64,000 nt of DNA, taken from a bacterium. GTDB taxonomy: Bacteria > Myxococcota > UBA727 > JAUIJE01. Location of the stretch: the NCBI GenBank assembly GCA_030431455.1, contig JAUIJE010000010.1:124001-188000 (forward strand), written 5' to 3'. The notes below the pieces were generated by a model. The model was not told the DNA's origin. It worked only from the letters and a program-made list of their open reading frames with translations, and searched no databases. Both the position numbers and the translations under genes were made by a program. Of this stretch, positions 47,713 through 58,492 are shown in pieces. Every line of letters starts with the position of its first letter. Positions within the stretch are counted from its first letter, which is position 1.

Positions 47713-49413
47713 TCAGAGGTCCAACCAGGCCACGAAGAGCGCCTCCACGTACGCTAAGTGCCTGGAATCATTGACCATATAGAGATAGTTGCCGCGCACC
47801 TGGGCCTCGACATGAAACCACTCCGTGGGCCGCCAGCCGGCGTAGGCCATCAGCCCGGGCACGAAGGGGTGAAAAAAGTACGCGTCCTGGCCGAGGGGCT
47901 TGGGCCCGGTGTAGTTGGCCACCACCAGCAACGCGGTCATGCGCGGCCCGCCCCCCAATGTAAATGGACCGAGGTCCCAGTTGAACAGGATCGTCTGGCT
48001 CGCCTGCACCTGGCTGTAGATCATGTCGTACTGCTGACCGAGCTCGGGCACGATCCAGGTGTGTTGGCGCAGACCGGCCCCCATGTCGAACTGCAGCTGC
48101 AAATGCCGGGTGAACACGTTGGTGGCGCGGGTCTGCACGGTGAGGAACACGATGGGGGGGAACATGTTGGTGCCCGGCTCGTCGAACACGAACTGCCCGC
48201 CGGTGCCGATGCCCAACGACCACCCGAGCCCGTCCTCAAAATCGGAGTCGCTCAGGGGCGTGCCTTTGGCGTAGTCGTCGTCGAACTCGACCTTCTTCAT
48301 CCCCGACTCGTCGACCACGAAGCTGCCTTTGTTGCGCGCCTCGAGCCGGCTCATCAACAGGTGGGTGTCGAGCCGCTTTTTGATCACGTACTCGCCCTTG
48401 GGCAGCGACAATTTCTGGGCCTGGCCCGCGACCTTCTCGATCTCGGCCACGAAGATCTCCCGGTCCATGTCCACGACGAAGTACCGCCCGCTCAGCTCCT
48501 GGGGGAAGGTGAGCTCGACGTCGGCCCCCCGGGTCTTGGCCAACACCACGTCCCCCGCTCCGGTGAGATCGTACTGGTACGTCGGGTGTTGCACCCCGCT
48601 GCGGGACTGGGCGGTCTGGGTCACGGTGCGGTGGTAGGCGTACTGGTAGGCCTCCCCCAATGTAATTGTGCCATCGTCGTTTTTGTCCGCCGCCCCGCGC
48701 AACCCGGTGGTCAGGTAGTGGGTAAAGAACGAGCCCTGGATGTCGTCCGATTCCTGGCTCGCCTCGTCCGCCGACGACGAGGTGATGATCACCTGGCCCC
48801 GGGCCTTGAGGTTGTCCTCCACCGTCATCACAAACGGGGGCGCCTTGGTGCCCCCCTTCTCTCGGGTGATGGCCCCCGCCCCGCAGCTGTCCAGAAACGC
48901 CAAGCGCATGTCCGCGCCCAACGACTCGATGCGCACCTTGAGCTCCTGCATCCCCAGGCGGGTGTCCCCGAGACGCAGCACGCCATTGGCGGCGTGGCCC
49001 GAGTAATAAAACACCACCAACACGTCGTGGCCGCGGCCCTTCTCTTGGGCGATGGTGACCTCGAGCTCGTCGAGGGCCTCGAGCACGTCCTGGGCCTCCT
49101 CGTCGACGTAGAACCGGATGTCGTCGCCGGAAAAGCCCCCCAGGTCTTGGAGCACGTCGCTCAGGCGCTGGGCGTCGCGTTCGGCGTAGCGCAACACGGG
49201 CAGATCGTCGCCGCCTTTGTGGTTGGCCACCAACACCGCGAGCTTGGTGGTCTTGGCCGCGGGGGCGGGGGCCGGCGCGGGGGCGGGCTTGTCCGCGAGG
49301 GGGACCGGGTCCTCGTCGGGCGCGCCTTGGGCGCGGGACGCGGTGCACCAAAGCACCAACGCGGCCGCTCCCGCGACCGCCGCCTTTGACCAGGCCTGCC
49401 CCCTCGCCTTCAC
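47713..49413 (-). CDS. caspase-like (C14) protease with outer-membrane-barrel-like C-terminus
   Basis: 566 residues: a signal peptide, a Pro/Ala linker, a caspase-fold domain (about 55-275) with catalytic His in FYYSGHAANG and Cys in FLDSCGAGA, and an EF-hand-like loop DKNDDGTITLGE. After a linker there is a C-terminal region of amphipathic strands (about 400-566; LQLQFDMGAG, WFHVEAQVRGNYLYMVND) resembling an outer-membrane barrel. Bacterial caspase-like proteins cleave after Arg/Lys or Asp depending on clade; here the site is unknown. The GTG start follows the anti-sigma stop by 7 bp. Confidence 0.88.
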   Translation of the reverse strand: MKARGQAWSKAAVAGAAALVLWCTASRAQGAPDEDPVPLADKPAPAPAPAPAAKTTKLAVLVANHKGGDDLPVLRYAERDAQRLSDVLQDLGGFSGDDIRFYVDEEAQDVLEALDELEVTIAQEKGRGHDVLVVFYYSGHAANGVLRLGDTRLGMQELKVRIESLGADMRLAFLDSCGAGAITREKGGTKAPPFVMTVEDNLKARGQVIITSSSADEASQESDDIQGSFFTHYLTTGLRGAADKNDDGTITLGEAYQYAYHRTVTQTAQSRSGVQHPTYQYDLTGAGDVVLAKTRGADVELTFPQELSGRYFVVDMDREIFVAEIEKVAGQAQKLSLPKGEYVIKKRLDTHLLMSRLEARNKGSFVVDESGMKKVEFDDDYAKGTPLSDSDFEDGLGWSLGIGTGGQFVFDEPGTNMFPPIVFLTVQTRATNVFTRHLQLQFDMGAGLRQHTWIVPELGQQYDMIYSQVQASQTILFNWDLGPFTLGGGPRMTALLVVANYTGPKPLGQDAYFFHPFVPGLMAYAGWRPTEWFHVEAQVRGNYLYMVNDSRHLAYVEALFVAWLDL

Positions 49414-49420
49414 CGAACCA

Positions 49421-50263
49421 TCACTCCCTTTGCTCGTCGGCGCGGGCCGCCTTCACAATGTAGGTGGAGCTTTGCACCACCCCGTCCACGTTCAATGTCT
49501 CTGTGCTCGACAGGTCGGCCCCGCTGCCCGCGAGGTCCTCGGCCGCGGTCTTCACCCGGTCGAGCAGGGCCTTGGGCGAGCCCGTCCCGTAGACCACAAA
49601 AAACCGTTCCGGCCCGGTGCTGTCGTCGAGGATCAAGCTCTCCTCGAGGACCGCGGGGCCGGCCCCGGCCGGGTCCTCGGTCAGCCCGCGTGCGTCATAG
49701 ACGCTCACCGCCCCTTTGCCGTCGATGCCCACCACCACCCGGGCCTTGGCCCCGACGTGGTCTTTGAGCACGAACTGGATTTGGTCGCCCGGGCGCAACA
49801 CTTCACCGTCGACGGACAGGCGCACCCCGTCCTGCTCCTTGACGAACACCCCGAGGTGTTGGCCGCCCTTGAGCCGAATGCCGGCTTCGCCCATGGGGCC
49901 GTCGGGGGTCGGGCCCTCGCCGGACGGCACCGCCACCACCGCCACCAGGGCGCAGGCCCCCACGAGCGCGGACAGCCCGGCGAGCTTGGGCCCGGTGAGC
50001 CACGCCCACACGCCCCCTTTGTCCTCGGCGGGGCCGAGCTTTTTCTCGAGGTCGGCGAAGCGGTGCGACAGGGCGAACGCTTGTTTGTCCGCTTCGAGGC
50101 GCTGGGCCTCGGCCGCGAGGGCGGGGTCGCGATCGAGGGCGGCGCGGACCTTGTCTGCGTCTTGGGCGGACAGTTCGCCGGCCACGAAGCGCGCCACCGT
50201 GAAGGGCCCCACGTCGTCGTCGCCGCGCCGGGTGAAGGTCAGGGAGGGGTCTTTGGCACTCAT
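49421..50263 (-). CDS. membrane anti-sigma factor with DUF4384-like periplasmic domain
   Basis: 280 residues. The N-terminal part (GPFTVARFVAGELSAQDADKVRAAL) resembles zinc-less anti-sigma domains; one membrane helix follows (about 98-112, GLSALVGACALVAVVAV). The periplasmic part has a DUF4384-like pattern (GEVLRPGDQIQFVLKD, RVVVGIDGKGAVSVYDARG, LEESLILDDSTGPERFFVVYG). DUF4384 domains are known companions of bacterial caspases. The gene is 7 bp from the sigma gene and 7 bp from the caspase gene, so the three clearly form an operon. It may hold the sigma factor until the envelope domain is triggered (inference). Confidence 0.8.
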   Translation of the reverse strand: MSAKDPSLTFTRRGDDDVGPFTVARFVAGELSAQDADKVRAALDRDPALAAEAQRLEADKQAFALSHRFADLEKKLGPAEDKGGVWAWLTGPKLAGLSALVGACALVAVVAVPSGEGPTPDGPMGEAGIRLKGGQHLGVFVKEQDGVRLSVDGEVLRPGDQIQFVLKDHVGAKARVVVGIDGKGAVSVYDARGLTEDPAGAGPAVLEESLILDDSTGPERFFVVYGTGSPKALLDRVKTAAEDLAGSGADLSSTETLNVDGVVQSSTYIVKAARADEQRE

Positions 50264-50270
50264 AAGGCAC

Positions 50271-50828
50271 TCACACCGGCGGCGGCCGGAAGGTCACCCC
50301 CGGCACCGCTTTTTCGATCTCCGCCCGGGACTGCTCGATGAACAGGCGCAGGCGCTTGCGCAAGGTCGGCGCGCTGATGCCGACCAGCTCGGTGATTTCT
50401 TTTTGCGTCATCTCGTCGACGAAATAGTACGTCGCGATCTCCGCCAACTCTGGGTCCACTTGGGCCAAGCACAACCGCACGAGCTGTTCGGTCTCGGTGC
50501 GCTCGGCCCCTTTTTGTTCGCCCCGGGGCGCGTTTTCGACCTCGCGGCGGTACTTATCGTGCCAAGCGGCTTTCTTGGCCCGGATGATGTTCAAGCAATG
50601 ATTGGTGGCGATGCGTGTCAGCCAGGTCAACGGACTGGCCTCACCGCGGAACGACGCGAGGTTCTTGTCCGCTTTGATGAACACATCGTGCATCGCGTCC
50701 TCCGCCTCTTGTCGGTCGCGCAAGAAATAGAGGCAGCGTTCGTACACACGGTAGGCGTGTGCCTCGTAGAGCTGTCGCAACGTCTCGCGCCGGTTCCTGG
50801 GTTTCACGGCTTCATGTTTTAGACACAT
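50271..50828 (-). CDS. ECF-type RNA polymerase sigma factor
   Basis: 185 residues: region 2 (LYEAHAYRVYERCLYFLRDRQEAEDAMHDVFIKADK, then LTWLTRIATNHCLNIIRAKK) and region 4 with a helix-turn-helix (MTQKEITELVGISAPTLRKRL), typical of extracytoplasmic-function sigma factors. It should direct RNA polymerase to its own operon and others. ATG 50828 is used; the upstream in-frame extension to 50870 has no similarity. A GTGGCG/CGCCAC inverted repeat (50853-50870) lies just upstream and may be a regulatory element. Confidence 0.92.
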   Translation of the reverse strand: MCLKHEAVKPRNRRETLRQLYEAHAYRVYERCLYFLRDRQEAEDAMHDVFIKADKNLASFRGEASPLTWLTRIATNHCLNIIRAKKAAWHDKYRREVENAPRGEQKGAERTETEQLVRLCLAQVDPELAEIATYYFVDEMTQKEITELVGISAPTLRKRLRLFIEQSRAEIEKAVPGVTFRPPPV

Positions 50829-50852
50829 CCGGGTCCGAGCCGGGAAAAGCCG

Positions 50853-50870
50853 GTGGCGGAGATGCGCCAC
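50853..50870. promoter_or_regulatory. inverted repeat upstream of the ECF sigma gene
   Basis: GTGGCG and CGCCAC separated by 6 bp, 25 bp upstream of the sigma ATG in the divergent interval with the gene at 50953. It could be an operator or a 5'-leader hairpin. Confidence 0.35.
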
Positions 50871-50952
50871 TTTCTTCGCAATGGTCTGGATTTATTGGGT
50901 TTTTTGGTCGAACGGGACTTGGCGAGATCCAGATCACACGCCATGGTCGGGC

Positions 50953-51804
50953 ATGCGCGCGTGGTGGGGCTGGTGGGTGTTGGTCGTCGGGGTCGCAGGA
51001 TGTGCGACGTCGGGGCAAGGCCCCCGGTTTCGGTGGGGGCCGGGTGAACGCCTGCCGGACGCGGGCACCCCGGTGGCCGAGCTCGAGGGCCAGCTCGGGC
51101 CCGCGGTGGTGATGCAGGGACATGGGGACGGGACCGAGACGTTCTTCTACTTCGACACCCGGCGCAAGGGCTGCACCCGCAGCTGCGTGCGCGTGCTGGT
51201 GGCGCAGGGCCGCGTGCTGTCCGCGGCGCGCACCGACGCCCACCCCCCGTACACCACCGCCGAGGGCCAGCGCCCCGCGCGCCCGGTCGGAGACGGCGCG
51301 GTGCGGCTCGGCCAGACCGAGGACGCGGTCCGCGCGAGCCTGGGTGCGCCCACCGGCATCACCGCCGCGCGCGGGGTGGAGACCTGGCATTACTTGACCA
51401 CCGCCGGGCTCCCCGGCCGGGTGCGCATCGACAGCCGGGTGCGGTGGCGCCAAGGCCGCGTCATCGCCTACGAGGACCGCTACGTCGACGGCTACGACCC
51501 CCGCCTGCCCCAAGACACGGACGGTCGGCCCAGCTCGGGACGGGTGCGGGTGGGCATGACCGCCGAAGAGGTGGCCCCGTTGGTCGGTCCCCCCGACCAG
51601 GTCGTGTCCCAACCTGCACACACATTGCACATCTATGCCTACCCGGCGCTGGTCCCCGGCCTCACCAGTGAGGTCACCGAACAGATCGTGTACCGGCGCG
51701 GCCGGGTGGACGGCATCGTCACCGTCGACCACACCCTGGCCGCGGAGCGCGCCCGGATCGAAGCCCGCCGCGACAACTGGCGCTTCCTGCTCCCCGACGA
51801 GTAG
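50953..51804 (+). CDS. lipoprotein with SmpA/BamE-like repeats
   Basis: 283 residues: lipobox VAGC after a Trp-rich signal, then two or three similar segments: TPVAELEGQLGPAVVMQG, VRLGQTEDAVRASLGAPTG and VRVGMTAEEVAPLVGPPDQVV. They share the G-x-T-x-x-x-V-x-x-x-[LV]-G-x-P pattern of SmpA/OmlA/BamE domains, which help outer-membrane assembly. Tandem BamE-like domains in one lipoprotein are not typical. The start is set at ATG 50953, where the signal begins. It is divergent from the ECF sigma operon. Confidence 0.7.
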   Translation: MRAWWGWWVLVVGVAGCATSGQGPRFRWGPGERLPDAGTPVAELEGQLGPAVVMQGHGDGTETFFYFDTRRKGCTRSCVRVLVAQGRVLSAARTDAHPPYTTAEGQRPARPVGDGAVRLGQTEDAVRASLGAPTGITAARGVETWHYLTTAGLPGRVRIDSRVRWRQGRVIAYEDRYVDGYDPRLPQDTDGRPSSGRVRVGMTAEEVAPLVGPPDQVVSQPAHTLHIYAYPALVPGLTSEVTEQIVYRRGRVDGIVTVDHTLAAERARIEARRDNWRFLLPDE

Positions 51805-51878
51805 CGCGCACCGGCCCCCCACGGGCGGCGCGCTCACTGGGCGCCCAAAGCGCATCTGGCCGCGGGGGACAGCCCCGC

Positions 51879-52865
51879 CTAGCCGGCCACGTCGCGGCTG
51901 GGGGGCTTGCCCACCACCCGGCGGTAGGCCCGGGAGAAGCTGGCCAGGTCTTGGTAGCCGGTGACGAAGGCCACCTCGGTCACGGACAGACCGCTCTTCA
52001 GCAGGCGCTGGGCCAACGAGGTGCGGGCCTCGTCGACGAGTTTGCGAAAGCTGGTGCCCGCCTGGCGCAAATGTCGTTGCAGGGTGCGGGGGCTCATGCC
52101 CAGGTCTTTGGCCACCAACTCGATGGCGGGCACGGTGGGCAAGCGGTCGCGCACCCGGGCCTGGGCGCGTTCGATCACCGGGCGATCGGCGGGGAGCGGC
52201 TCGGCGTCGAAGTCGAACACCCGCGCCAGCGCCTGCAGCGGCGGCTGGGGACTGAGCGGCAGCTCGAGGACCTCGCGGGCGAAGATGAGCCCGTCGGGCT
52301 CAAGGCCAAACGCCACCGGCGCGTCAAAGCACGATTGGATGTCGTCCCGGACCTGGGGGTCGTTGACCGGCCACGAGAAATGGACCTGCTCGCAGACGAG
52401 CGCGTTCACCAACAGCGGCAGCTGGCGGTAGAGATAGGTCACCGTCATCTGCCCCGCGATGCGGTGCCGCAGGTCGGGCCCGTAGCGGGGACGCACCGCC
52501 ACCACCTCGGCCCCCTCGCGCTCTTCTTTGGCCGTGACCAGGCCGTCGGTCTGGAACAACAGCTGGATGCAGCGGTCGAGGATGTGCAGGGCCCGGCCGA
52601 AGGTCGGCTCGCCCCGGGACGCAAAGTGAATGAGCGACACCACCGGGGTCTCGGTGGGCATGCGCAGGCCGATCTGGACCCCGAGGTCACCGCGCGCATC
52701 GAGTTCGCTCAGGGCGCCCCAGAACCGGCGCACCTGGTCCCAGCTCAAGTCCGCGGCCTGCCCCCAGTCGCTGATGTCGGGCAGGCGCGCGTCGGGCCCC
52801 AACGCGGCGCGCGCGCTGTGGTGAGCGGCCTCGAAGAACTTTCGATCGAACGTGGCCGCGACCAC
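51879..52865 (-). CDS. AraC family transcriptional regulator
   Basis: 328 residues: an N-terminal ligand-binding region of the OruR/ArcR-type AraC family (DLGVQIGLRMPTETPVVSLIHFASRGEPTFGRALHIL), and a C-terminal double helix-turn-helix (VAKDLGMSPRTLQRHLRQAGTSFRKLVDEAR and FVTGYQDLASFSRAYRRVVGKPPS). GTG 52865 is chosen because GGAGGGG lies 5 nt upstream. No obvious target operon adjoins it; the inducer is unknown. Confidence 0.88.
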   Translation of the reverse strand: MVAATFDRKFFEAAHHSARAALGPDARLPDISDWGQAADLSWDQVRRFWGALSELDARGDLGVQIGLRMPTETPVVSLIHFASRGEPTFGRALHILDRCIQLLFQTDGLVTAKEEREGAEVVAVRPRYGPDLRHRIAGQMTVTYLYRQLPLLVNALVCEQVHFSWPVNDPQVRDDIQSCFDAPVAFGLEPDGLIFAREVLELPLSPQPPLQALARVFDFDAEPLPADRPVIERAQARVRDRLPTVPAIELVAKDLGMSPRTLQRHLRQAGTSFRKLVDEARTSLAQRLLKSGLSVTEVAFVTGYQDLASFSRAYRRVVGKPPSRDVAG

Positions 52866-52927
52866 CGCGTCCCCCTCCTGCCCCGCCGGGCTGCGCCGGT
52901 GCAGCATAACCCACCGCGCCCCCGGGG

Positions 52928-53422
52928 CTACTCCCGGCGCAGCTGACCGGGCCCCGCCGCGGCGCAATCGGATTCGATCACAATGTCACTGTATGGATGC
53001 CAACCGGTGAGGGCGAGGAACATCCCCACCCCGCCCACCCCCGCCCCGAAGGGCACCAACAGGGCGGTGCCCGACAGCCACGGGTCGATGCCGGTGCCGG
53101 CGCGGTAGGCGTAGATCGCCACCGCGCTCAAGCCCACCACCGTGGCCACCGCGCCCCCCACCAACCGGAACGGGTCGGGGACGGTGTGCCACAATGTCTC
53201 TGTGTCAACCTGGCCGTCGGCCCGCTCCACCGTGACCGTGGTCCGGGTCCAGGGCAGGTCGTAGCCATGGCTCATCAAGAACGTCCTCGACGTGGCCCGG
53301 CGGTGCGGGCCGTCGATCTCCACCCGGTCGGTGCACTGCGGCACCGTCACCTTGGTGCGCGGGGTAAAACACCCGGTGAAGCCCAAGGCCACGACCAGCC
53401 ACAGCGCGCGCCGCACGTTCAT
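52928..53422 (-). CDS. lipoprotein with two membrane helices
   Basis: 164 residues: lipobox LGFTGC, a beta-rich segment (KVTVPQCTDRVEIDGPHRRATSRTFL) and two adjacent C-terminal hydrophobic helices (about 86-104 and 110-133). The family is unknown. Its start overlaps the ICMT-like gene stop (ATGA), so the genes are coupled. Two dispersed motif copies lie in it (52981, 53192). Confidence 0.7.
   Translation of the reverse strand: MNVRRALWLVVALGFTGCFTPRTKVTVPQCTDRVEIDGPHRRATSRTFLMSHGYDLPWTRTTVTVERADGQVDTETLWHTVPDPFRLVGGAVATVVGLSAVAIYAYRAGTGIDPWLSGTALLVPFGAGVGGVGMFLALTGWHPYSDIVIESDCAAAGPGQLRRE
52981..52993 (-). repeat. dispersed 13-bp motif, representative copy
   Basis: TACAGTGACATTG on the minus strand, 12 of 13 to consensus, inside a lipoprotein gene. 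Confidence 0.5.
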
Positions 53423-54018
53423 GCCCGGAGTATGCCCCAACCCACCCGGCGGGCGTACGCCTCGTGGGCCTGTCCGTAGAGGTCGCGCAACGCCGCCTCC
53501 TCCCGCCGCACCCGGGCCACGGTGAGCGCCGCGAGCGGCACCCACCACCCGAGCATGCCCGCGCCCACCCACACCACCAGCCCCAGCCCCACGACGAGGG
53601 TACCGGCCTCCGAGGGATGCCGCAGCCAGCGGTAGGGGCCGTGGGTGACCAGCGGTTGGCCCGCCCGCGGCTCGTTGGCGAAGCCACGTCCCAGGGTGCG
53701 GATCGCCCAGGCCCGCAGCCCGGTCCCCGCCCCGATGAGCAAAAGCCCGGCCCCGAGCGCGACGCCCCCCGCGCTCCCCGCGCCCACGACGACAAACCAG
53801 CCGGCCCCCAGCCACACCGCGTGCGCGGTGGCCCACCGGTCCTGGGCCCGCAGGTGCGGGGTGCCGACCTGGCCGGCGGCCTCGGCCCCGGCGAACAGGC
53901 CGGCGGCCACGAGCAGGCACGCGGCCACGTCGTCGAGGTGACCGCGCCACAGGACCGCGGGGGCGAGCACCACAATGTGACTGCAAAAACCGATGGCAAA
54001 TCGAGCCGGGGTCCCCAC
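53419..54018 (-). CDS. ICMT/PEMT-like membrane methyltransferase
   Basis: 199 residues, four to five membrane helices, and the isoprenylcysteine carboxyl methyltransferase C-terminal signature: FANEPRAGQPLVTHGPYRWLRHPSEAGTL then RREEAALRDLYGQAHEAYARRV. Bacterial members are often of unknown substrate (membrane lipids or small thiols). It starts 2 bp after the TerB gene stop and overlaps the following lipoprotein, forming one operon. Confidence 0.88.
   Translation of the reverse strand: MGTPARFAIGFCSHIVVLAPAVLWRGHLDDVAACLLVAAGLFAGAEAAGQVGTPHLRAQDRWATAHAVWLGAGWFVVVGAGSAGGVALGAGLLLIGAGTGLRAWAIRTLGRGFANEPRAGQPLVTHGPYRWLRHPSEAGTLVVGLGLVVWVGAGMLGWWVPLAALTVARVRREEAALRDLYGQAHEAYARRVGWGILRA
53973..53985 (-). 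repeat. dispersed 13-bp motif, representative copy
   Basis: TGCAGTCACATTG on the minus strand, 12 of 13 to consensus, inside the ICMT-like gene. Confidence 0.5.
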
Positions 54019-54019
54019 C

Positions 54020-54631
54020 TCAGGCCTCGGCCATGCTCGCGAGCACGCCCTTGAAGTGCGCCGGGGTCATTTGAATCGCCCCCGCGATGTCCCCGAGGAG
54101 CTGCTTTTCTTCCTCCGCGAACTCGCCGTCGGCGAACGCGACCATGATCGCGGCCTTGATCACCAGCTCCTTGCCGGACTCGTTGAGGGTGCCGGCCAAA
54201 GGCTCGAGCACGCTGTGCACAGATTTGCCCTGGAGGCGGTCGGCGTCGTTGCGCACGGTGGTGGCGAGGAGCTCCCGGTCCGCGAGCTGGCGGTAGATGG
54301 CTTGGATGGTCTCGACCTCGCTGTCGTCGATGTGACCGTCGGCGAGCATCATCAGCATCATCACGTCGCGCATGGCGTGGTGAAACTCCGCCTCGAACGC
54401 GGCCTGTCCCGCGCCGGGATCGAACTGCAAGACCTCGGGCTTATACGTCCCGCGGCACGCACCGCACTCGACGTATTCCCCGAGGAGGTCGAGGGGGATC
54501 ACGGGGATGAAGTAGAGGGTAAAAAAGCGCCGTACGCGTTTGTGACGGAAACTCTGCGGGCCGCAACTGGGACAATGAAACTGCCCCTGTTCGTGGTTGT
54601 AGGTGACGCCGCGGGTGCCGAAGATGATCAT
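54020..54631 (-). CDS. zinc-ribbon and TerB-like domain protein
   Basis: 203 residues: an N-terminal zinc ribbon (CPSC...CGAC, residues about 20-60, flanking a hydrophobic FFTLYFIPVIPLDLLGEYVE) and a TerB-like helical domain (about 80-200; MMLMMLADGHIDDSEVETIQAIYRQLADREL, AAIMVAFADGEFAEEEKQLLGDIAGA). TerB domains bind metal or membranes and are found in tellurite-resistance and phage-defence contexts, but no ter genes accompany it. It is first in a tight run with the ICMT-like and lipoprotein genes. Confidence 0.8.
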   Translation of the reverse strand: MIIFGTRGVTYNHEQGQFHCPSCGPQSFRHKRVRRFFTLYFIPVIPLDLLGEYVECGACRGTYKPEVLQFDPGAGQAAFEAEFHHAMRDVMMLMMLADGHIDDSEVETIQAIYRQLADRELLATTVRNDADRLQGKSVHSVLEPLAGTLNESGKELVIKAAIMVAFADGEFAEEEKQLLGDIAGAIQMTPAHFKGVLASMAEA

Positions 54632-54677
54632 GGCGGACGGTAGACCAGGCCCCGGTGGCCGACAACTCGGCGCGCGC

Positions 54678-56006
54678 TCAGCGGGGCAAGAGCCGGGCGG
54701 GGATGCCCCCCCGCGGGCTGAGGGTGGGCCCGGCCACGATGCGGGGCATGGCCACGTCGGTGGTGTCTACCCGGTACTTGGCGAACAGCGCCTCGAGGAG
54801 AATCGCCGCCTCCATCAGGGCGAAGTGTTTGCCGATGCAGACCCGGGTGCCGGCCCCGAACGGGATGTAGGCCCCGGGGGCGGTGGGCAACGCGGCCCCG
54901 GGGAGGAAGCGGTCGGGGTCGAAGCGCAACGGCCGCGGCCAGTGGGCGGGGTGACGGTGGATGAAGATCGACCACACAGCCACATTGGATCCGGCCGGGA
55001 CCTCGAAGGGGCCGAGGGTGGTGGCGGTGTTGGCTTCGCGGATCACCGCGTAGGCGGAGGGGTAGAGCCGCAGCGTCTCGTCCAACACCGCCCGGGTGTA
55101 GGTGCGGTCATCGCCACCGCCCAGCTCATCGGCGAGGGCGGCGTCGACGTCGGGGCGCCGACCGAGCTCGAACCCGGCCCAGGTCAACGCCAGCGCGGTG
55201 GTGTCGTGCCCGGCCAAAAACAGGGTGACGAGCTCATTGCGCAGCTCCCGCCGGGTGAAGGTGCGGTCGTCTTCGTCGTCGGCGGCCGAGCACAACGTCG
55301 ACAGCACGTCGGTGCGCCCGGCCAGCGCCGCGGCCCCTTGGGCCAGGCGGTCGTCGATGAGCCGGAACATGAAGCGGTCGAGCCGGCGCACCGCGGCCTT
55401 GTACCGGAGGTTGTTGGGGGTGGGGGCCCAGGCGGGCTGGGTCGCGACCCGGGCCAAACTGGCTTGCACGTCGTCGAGCAGGGCCCGCACCCGGTCGTAG
55501 TCCTGGCCCATGGGCACATCGAACAGCAGGCGGCAGACCAGGTCGAGGGTCAGGCGGCCGAAGAACTGCTGCAGGTCGATCACCGTGTGCGGGGTGAGGC
55601 GGGCGACGTGCTCCTCGGCGACCTGGCGCATGATCGGGGCGTAGCCGGCAATGCGACTGCGAAGCAGCGACGGCTGCACCATGCGGCGGTGCCGCCGCCA
55701 GGTGTCGCCGTTGAGCAGGATCAGGCCTCCGTTGCCGAGCAGGGTCCGCACCGGGTCGATGCCCAGGCCCGACCGCGGCTTGTCGAACTGTTTGGCGTCG
55801 TCGACGAGGATGCGGTGGGCGTCGGCGGCGGATCGGGTGCGGTAGATCGATTTGGGCCCCACCACGAAACGGACCCGGTCGCCCTTGGCCTCGAAGTGGT
55901 CGTGTACGAACCCGAGCAGATCGTCCTGCGCCGCCCGCGCCACCGAGGGCAGGTCCCAGGGCCATCGGTACCGAACCGTGGCCGCGGTGGCGGCAGAAGT
56001 GACCAT
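54678..56006 (-). CDS. cytochrome P450
   Basis: 442 residues with the P450 signatures: I-helix oxygen-binding AGHDTT, K-helix ETLR, PERF-type FDPDRF and haem-ligand loop FGAGTRVCIGKHFALME (Cys near residue 389). It is CYP102/4-like in size, lacking a fused reductase, so a separate ferredoxin or flavodoxin is needed. No redox partner is nearby. The substrate is unknown; it is expected to hydroxylate lipid- or terpenoid-like molecules (inference from family only). Confidence 0.93.
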   Translation of the reverse strand: MVTSAATAATVRYRWPWDLPSVARAAQDDLLGFVHDHFEAKGDRVRFVVGPKSIYRTRSAADAHRILVDDAKQFDKPRSGLGIDPVRTLLGNGGLILLNGDTWRRHRRMVQPSLLRSRIAGYAPIMRQVAEEHVARLTPHTVIDLQQFFGRLTLDLVCRLLFDVPMGQDYDRVRALLDDVQASLARVATQPAWAPTPNNLRYKAAVRRLDRFMFRLIDDRLAQGAAALAGRTDVLSTLCSAADDEDDRTFTRRELRNELVTLFLAGHDTTALALTWAGFELGRRPDVDAALADELGGGDDRTYTRAVLDETLRLYPSAYAVIREANTATTLGPFEVPAGSNVAVWSIFIHRHPAHWPRPLRFDPDRFLPGAALPTAPGAYIPFGAGTRVCIGKHFALMEAAILLEALFAKYRVDTTDVAMPRIVAGPTLSPRGGIPARLLPR

Positions 56007-56059
56007 CGGTCAACTGTAGGGCACCGGCGCCTTGGCGTCGAGCGGTACCGCGGGCGGGG

Positions 56060-58408
<2,349 letters not shown>

Positions 58409-58492
58409 CACATCCCCCGTGTCCGGCCCGGCATCGCGGCGCCCGGCCTCGACCCACATGTGCCATGTCAGCCGGCCCGTGCCACCCGTGGT

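Noticed and set aside
54020-56006. A tellurite or phage-defence island around the TerB-like gene
   Set aside because: There are no other ter or defence genes; the neighbours are an ICMT-like enzyme, a lipoprotein and a P450.
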